A DNA stretch of 64,000 nucleotides from Ignavibacteria bacterium (lineage in GTDB: Bacteria; Bacteroidota; Ignavibacteria; SZUA-365). Position 1 is the first letter of the stretch. Every line of letters begins with the position of its first letter. This document shows positions 57,047 through 64,000 of the stretch, one piece after another. The translations under genes and the position numbers were made by a program. The notes beneath the pieces were generated by a model that saw only the letters and a program-made list of their open reading frames with translations, did no database searches and was not told the origin of the DNA. The stretch covers positions 252,501 to 316,500 of the forward strand of contig JADKJW010000004.1 in the NCBI GenBank assembly GCA_016720835.1, in the 5' to 3' direction.

Positions 57047-57130
57047 CCTGAAGCAGGAATCCAGAACCCAGAATCCAGAAGTCAGAAGTCAGAAGTCAGA
57101 AGACGGAAATCTGAAGACAGAACACAGGAA
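57047..57130. repeat. Heptanucleotide tandem repeat (TCAGAAG type)
   Basis: Twelve consecutive 7-base units: CCTGAAG, CAGGAAT, CCAGAAC, CCAGAAT, CCAGAAG, TCAGAAG (three times), ACGGAAA, TCTGAAG, ACAGAAC, ACAGGAA. It fills the gap between the FAD oxidoreductase and the toxin-antitoxin pair. Confidence 0.85.
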
Positions 57131-57176
57131 TGGTGTTGCGCGAGTGCAGGGGGAGTGTTACGTTGTTGATACAATG

Positions 57177-57192
57177 TTGTACCAGCGTACAA
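57177..57192. promoter_or_regulatory. Inverted repeat before the antitoxin gene, likely operator
   Basis: TTGTAC (57177-57182), CAGC, GTACAA (57187-57192), ending 7 bases before the antitoxin ATG at 57200. AbrB/MazE-type antitoxins usually repress their own operon at such a palindrome. A TACAAT at 57170-57175 could be the -10, but no good -35 is seen. Confidence 0.55.
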
Positions 57193-57199
57193 GACGGAA

Positions 57200-57424
57200 A
57201 TGAAAACCCTCACCAGACATGGCAACAGCCTCGCGCTCGTGATCGAGAAACCGATTCTCGAGCTGCTCGGAGCGGATGCGGATACACCTTTCGATATAAC
57301 CACGGACGGGCATGCGCTTATCCTGACGCCCGTCAAGGATTCGGGACGCCGTAAGCGTTTTCTCACCGCTCTCGATGAAACGAACCGGAAGTACGGAAAG
57401 GCGCTGAAGAAGCTCGCCGAGTAG
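57200..57424 (+). CDS. AbrB/MazE-like antitoxin
   Basis: 74 residues. The N-terminus MKTLTRHGNSLALVIEKPIL then ELLGADADTPFDITTDG is the swapped-hairpin AbrB/MazE/SpoVT DNA-binding pattern; the charged helical tail (GRRKRFLTALDETNRKYGKA) probably wraps and neutralises the toxin. It is followed after three bases by a Doc-type toxin. Confidence 0.85.
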   Translation: MKTLTRHGNSLALVIEKPILELLGADADTPFDITTDGHALILTPVKDSGRRKRFLTALDETNRKYGKALKKLAE

Positions 57425-57427
57425 CCG

Positions 57428-57814
57428 GTGCTTCCATCCTTTCTTGCGCTCTCGGAAGTCCTGGAGATACACACCGACCAGCTCGCGCGGTACGGCGGCG
57501 CGCCCGGCGTGCGCGATCTGAGGCTGTTGACCTCCACCCTCGCGATGCCCGCGGCAACATACGGTGGCGTGTTCCTGCATGCGGACATCCCGGAGATGGC
57601 CGCGGCGTACCTGTACCATCTCGTGAAAAATCATCCCTTCGTCGACGGGAACACGCGGACTGGCTCTGTGGCGGCGCTCGTGTTCCTCGCCTTGAATCAC
57701 TGCGCCTTCGAAGCGACGCAGGCAGAACTCCTGCGCCTCGTCACCAGCGTTGCCGACGGGCGCGCGAGAAAAACGGACGTCACGGTATTTTTCGAACGGC
57801 ACGTCTCATCGTAA
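57428..57814 (+). CDS. Doc-family (death-on-curing) toxin
   Basis: 128 residues from a GTG start. EVLEIHTDQLARYGGAPGVR and LAMPAATYGGVFLHADIPEM are typical of Doc toxins, which phosphorylate elongation factor Tu. The active loop reads HPFVDGNTRTGSV: the His, Phe, Asp, Asn and Arg are present, but the usual Lys of the Doc loop (GNKRT) is Thr. Activity may be altered. Paired with the AbrB-like antitoxin three bases upstream. Confidence 0.87.
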   Translation: MLPSFLALSEVLEIHTDQLARYGGAPGVRDLRLLTSTLAMPAATYGGVFLHADIPEMAAAYLYHLVKNHPFVDGNTRTGSVAALVFLALNHCAFEATQAELLRLVTSVADGRARKTDVTVFFERHVSS

Positions 57815-57841
57815 TCCTAAGCCGCCCCGGGATGGAGCTGC

Positions 57842-59036
57842 TCAGCGATCCAGATGCGCCAACACGCGCGTCACTCCTTCGCGGAATGCGTCTTCGGGCG
57901 TCAGCAGACTCAGCACGAGGTGGCTGCCCTCGCTGAAGTCGAAGAAGAAGCCCGGATGCGCGAGCACGTTCTTCTCGTCGAGCAGTTCGAAGACAAGGTC
58001 CTCCTCGGATATATCCGTATCCACGCCGAGCACCGCGTACCAGCCGGCCGCGACGTCGGGGATGGACACGTCGTGCCGCGTGCCCGCCGCTGCCTTGAGC
58101 ACGGCGAGGTTGCGCGCGCAGCGCCTGCGTATCGGTTCCTGGATGTCGTCAGCGAGAGTGAGCAAAACTGTTGCCGCGTGCTGCACGGGGGTGTTGACGG
58201 AGAGGTAGGTGTCGGAGATGAGATCGAGCCGCTCCAGCGCGGCGCGCACGAGATGGTCCGGTCCGCCGGTCACGATCCAGCCGAGCTTGAGCTGCGGCAG
58301 GGCGAGCAACTTCGACAGGCCTCCGAGCGTGAACACGAGCGCCTCGGGCGGCGCGGCGATCGCGGAACAGATATCGCGGCGATCCGCGGGCAACTGGTCG
58401 GAGTCGGTCAGTGGAAATTCGAAGAACACTTCGTCGGAGATCAGCGCGAGGTCGCGCTCGCCGCAGAATCGGACCAGCGACTCCATTTCCTCGGGCGTCA
58501 GGTACGAACCTGTGGGATTGTTCGGATTCACGATCAGCACCGCACGGCAGTCTTCGCTGTACGCCGCTTCGAGCGAATCCATGTCAAGATTCCAGCGGCC
58601 TTTCCCCGTAGCGCAGATCGAACGGGAGTAGTTGCACGAATTCGAGCGCCGCGAGGTACTCCACGAGCGGGTAGGACGGGCGCGGGACCAGGATCATGTC
58701 GCCGTGATCCGTGAGCAGCTTGAGCAGCATGGCGTAGGCCTCGCTCGTGCTCGCGGTGAGGTGCATGCGTTCGGGATCCACCGCGAAGCCGCGCATTGCA
58801 AAATGCGCCGCCACCGCCTCGCGCGCCGACTGCAGTCCCCGCGGTTGCGGTTCGTACACCATGCTCGCCGGATTCGCGAGCGCGCGCAGGATCTCCGCCT
58901 CGGGATAGCGGAAACCCGCGCGCGTCGGATTCGATTCCGTCAGGTCGATGACCGGTATTTCCGCTTCGCGTTTCTTCTCGAGAAGCCGCGCGAGCGGGTT
59001 GGGGGAGAGGTCGGCGGGGAGTCTGGAGGAGAACAT
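57842..59036 (-). CDS. PLP-dependent class I/II aminotransferase (frameshifted near 58602)
   Basis: Fold-type I aminotransferase of about 397 residues after repair. N-terminal part: VIDLTESNPTRAGF, STSEAYAMLLKLL, PRPSYPLVEYL. C-terminal part: VNPNNPTGSYL, ISDEVFFEF and the PLP-binding Lys in TLGGLSKLLALPQLKLGW. The frame changes at the run AAA (TTT on the + strand, 58601-58603); removing one A gives YGEGRWNLDMDSLEAAY and joins the halves. Read literally, the first half stops at 58584 and the second starts at 58582. The amino-acid substrate is not evident. Confidence 0.87.
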
Positions 59037-59041
59037 GGGGA

Positions 59042-59076
59042 AGTGGGGAGTTGGGAGTGGGGAGTAGGGAGTGGAC
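59042..59076. repeat. Heptanucleotide tandem repeat (AGTGGGG type, second locus)
   Basis: AGTGGGG, AGTTGGG, AGTGGGG, AGTAGGG, AGTGGAC in 7-base steps, just upstream of the aminotransferase start. Same unit family as 49588-49622, 9.4 kb away. Confidence 0.75.
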
Positions 59077-59224
59077 CCGATTGCCGAACTCCACCGTCAA
59101 TGTACGCAGTTGAGAAATGAACAGTCCAGATTGATCCAGTGGTTGTCATGAGGTACATCCCCGGAAGCGAGCCTAATAATAAACCCCTGTTTCGTGTGTT
59201 CCGTGTGTTTCGTGGACCTTCCCC

Positions 59225-59262
59225 AAAAAAAATGAGCGGCGAAGGTGCCCCCTTCGCCGCTC
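59225..59262 (-). terminator. Rho-independent terminator of nrdJ
   Basis: On the minus strand GAGCGGCGAAGG (59262 to 59251) pairs perfectly with CCTTCGCCGCTC (59245 to 59234) across a 5-base loop, then one A and eight T residues follow (59232 to 59225). It lies about 30 bases after the nrdJ stop. Confidence 0.92.
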
Positions 59263-59294
59263 GTGGATCGAGAGAATGGAACGAGAAAAGAAAC

Positions 59295-62720
<3,426 letters not shown>

Positions 62721-62921
62721 AGTAAAGCCTGACTGTCTGTAAAGTTGCGACCAGCCTTCTGGAGCTGCCCGGCAACGCGTGATAAAATCAATGTGAGGAC
62801 CGTCTGGTGCCGATGCAGAGCGGAAGATTCACCCGCCCCATCCCTCGCGAGAGCGGGGTAAAGCCGAGCTCAAATTGTATGGAAGAAACGAGCTGAGTGG
62901 TTTCGACAATATCCGGGTTAG

Positions 62922-62950
62922 AATATAGCGACCCGCTCCAGTTTTGTCAA
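62922..62950 (-). promoter_or_regulatory. Promoter of nrdJ with long leader
   Basis: On the minus strand TTGACA (62950 to 62945), exactly 17 bases, TATATT (62927 to 62922). Transcription would start near 62915, leaving a leader of about 195 bases before ATG 62720. The leader can form a hairpin near 62833-62860 (ACCCCGC/GCGGGT); I could not match it to a known riboswitch class. Confidence 0.7.
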
Positions 62951-63024
62951 GAAAAAACCGCTCCGTGGTATAGAGCATTGCTTGAGGCGTCTTCCGTTAA
63001 ACATTGCCAATCAAAGCGTTAATG

Positions 63025-63051
63025 TCAAGTAAAATCTCAAGTTTTACTTGA
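63025..63051. repeat. Perfect 10-bp inverted repeat between anmK and nrdJ
   Basis: TCAAGTAAAA (63025-63034) and TTTTACTTGA (63042-63051) with a 7-base loop. It lies 57 bases after the anmK stop and upstream of the nrdJ promoter; it could be a weak terminator or a protein-binding site. The gap 62951-63107 is otherwise AT-rich and without genes. Confidence 0.65.
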
Positions 63052-63107
63052 AATAAAGGTCACCGGAAAAGGGATGAAAAAAACGGCGAAACGGGGTCGA
63101 AAAGGAG

Positions 63108-64000
63108 TTATGCGATGGAAAGCGAGCCCAGAATGACTCTTTTTGAGGCACCGGTGACGCGGGGCAGATTCGTCGGGTTGCCATGCAGCCACTCGTTTGC
63201 GAGGACGGCGAAGCAGACCGCCTCCTTCGCGTCCGCCGGGATGCCGCAGACATCGAACGGTTTGAGTTGCGCATTCGGGAGGCTGAAGCGCAGGCCCTCC
63301 GTGAAGAAGAGATTTTTCGCGCCTCCTCCGCCGACGTACAGCGAGTAGCCCGAACATCCCTGCGTGAGTTGCGAAATCGCGGCCGACGCCGTGCGTACCG
63401 TGCATTCCGCGGCGGTCGCGATGAGGTCGGCCGGCGTTTCGATCTCGAGGTCGCGGGCGATCTGCAGATATGTGCCGACAAATTCGGAGCCGAAGGTCTC
63501 CCGTCCCGTGGATTTCGGAGGAGTGCGTCGGAAATACGGATGGCCGAGCATCCACGAGAGCAGATCGGGATTGACGCGGCCCGTGCGGGCGATGGCGCCG
63601 CCTTCGTCGAATTCCTTGCCGAAGAACTGCCGGGCGAGGGCGTCCACCACCATGTTGCCCGGGCCGCTGTCGAACGCGGCAACATCGTCCGCCGCGCAGT
63701 CCGCGGGCAGCCAGGTGAGATTCGAAATGCCGCCGATATTGAGCAGCAGGCGATGCTCGTCGGGGGACCTGAAGAGCAGGTAGTCGGCGTACGGCACGAG
63801 CGGCGCGCCCTGCCCGCCGACCGCCATGTCGGCGGCGCGGAAATCGGTGAGCACCGGAACGCCCAGCAATGCGGCCATGGTCGGACCGCTGCCGATCTGC
63901 AGCGTGGAGCGCACGAGATGCCGGCCCACCTGCGCGGGCTCCGGAATGTGGTGCATCGTCTGCCCGTGCACGCCGACGAGGTCGAGGGTGCGGACCTCGA
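63108..64000 (-). CDS. anmK: Anhydro-N-acetylmuramic acid kinase (5' end beyond the window)
   Basis: Recycles peptidoglycan by phosphorylating and opening 1,6-anhydro-MurNAc to MurNAc-6-phosphate. Visible motifs: GVHGQTMHHIPEP near the truncated start, TDFRAADMAVGGQGAPLVPY, LLLNIGGISNLTWL, FDSGPGNMVVDALA, YVGGGGAKN. The frame stays open to the window edge, so about 80-90 N-terminal residues are missing. It ends normally at 63108. Confidence 0.92.
   Translation of the reverse strand, partial: EVRTLDLVGVHGQTMHHIPEPAQVGRHLVRSTLQIGSGPTMAALLGVPVLTDFRAADMAVGGQGAPLVPYADYLLFRSPDEHRLLLNIGGISNLTWLPADCAADDVAAFDSGPGNMVVDALARQFFGKEFDEGGAIARTGRVNPDLLSWMLGHPYFRRTPPKSTGRETFGSEFVGTYLQIARDLEIETPADLIATAAECTVRTASAAISQLTQGCSGYSLYVGGGGAKNLFFTEGLRFSLPNAQLKPFDVCGIPADAKEAVCFAVLANEWLHGNPTNLPRVTGASKRVILGSLSIA

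Noticed and set aside
57842..58582. Stand-alone short aminotransferase starting at 58582
   Set aside because: It lacks the N-terminal half of the fold; the missing half is in the adjacent frame directly upstream, so a frameshifted single gene fits better.
62721..62915. Cobalamin riboswitch upstream of nrdJ
   Set aside because: I could not find the conserved B12-box or GCCACTG segment in the leader, so only an unassigned leader is reported.
62885..62935. NrdR box near the nrdJ promoter
   Set aside because: ACAATATC and GAATATAGCG are AT-rich but do not form the paired palindromic boxes expected for NrdR.

Overview
The window looks like a GC-rich contig from an FCB-group bacterium (Bacteroidota/Chlorobiota/Kapaibacteria-Ignavibacteria side). 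The evidence is six secreted proteins plus one gene remnant with type IX secretion (T9SS) C-terminal sorting domains, a TonB receptor paired with a DUF4249-like lipoprotein, a lipid A outer-membrane gene block, and a class II (B12) ribonucleotide reductase. Promoters that can be read have the TTGACA/TATATT form, and several genes have GGAGG-type ribosome sites, which argues against a typical Bacteroidia genome. Genus and species cannot be named from the sequence alone.

Layout. 0-8.6 kb: a membrane M28 peptidase and three large T9SS cargo genes, the last clearly AT-richer. 8.6-12.1 kb: a two-component pair (propeller-type sensor kinase and NarL-type regulator). 12.6-14.9 kb: tRNA-Phe with its own promoter and terminator, a thiolase, and tpiA. 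15.0-20.6 kb: an envelope operon uppS-bamA-skp-skp-lpxD closed by a terminator. 20.6-27.5 kb: SDR, tatC, a polyprenyl synthase, an S9 peptidase and an ABC-F protein. 27.6-38.9 kb: a defence island. 39.4-44.5 kb: a quinol NO reductase and an FG-GAP T9SS cargo between repeats. 44.5-49.5 kb: an NAD(P)-binding protein, an ACT-like regulator, the DUF4249/TonB pair and purE. 50-59 kb: two more T9SS cargos, a tautomerase, an FAD oxidoreductase, an AbrB/Doc toxin-antitoxin pair and an aminotransferase. 59.2-64 kb: nrdJ with promoter and terminator, and a truncated anmK.

The defence island is the most interesting part. A type I restriction gene (hsdR) is followed by six 40-bp tandem repeats and a class II Fic gene. 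Then comes a strikingly AT-rich block: a nuclease-like gene, a small middle-component gene and a zinc-hook SMC/ABC ATPase, joined by TAATG and ATGA overlaps. A GIY-YIG nuclease-like gene, hsdM and hsdS follow with almost no spacing. This reads as one operon joining an ABC-3C/Lamassu-like system to a GIY-YIG protein and the modification half of a type I system, whose hsdR lies outside. The island ends 12 bases before the 3' stump of a T9SS gene, whose tail and downstream repeat recur 4.7 kb further on.

Two window-wide features affect interpretation. First, about ten genes are broken by single-base indels, nearly always in short homopolymers, and restoring one base recovers family motifs; this looks more like assembly error than gene decay. 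Second, intergenic gaps carry many short repeats, including at least seven unrelated-sequence arrays that all have a 7-base period.
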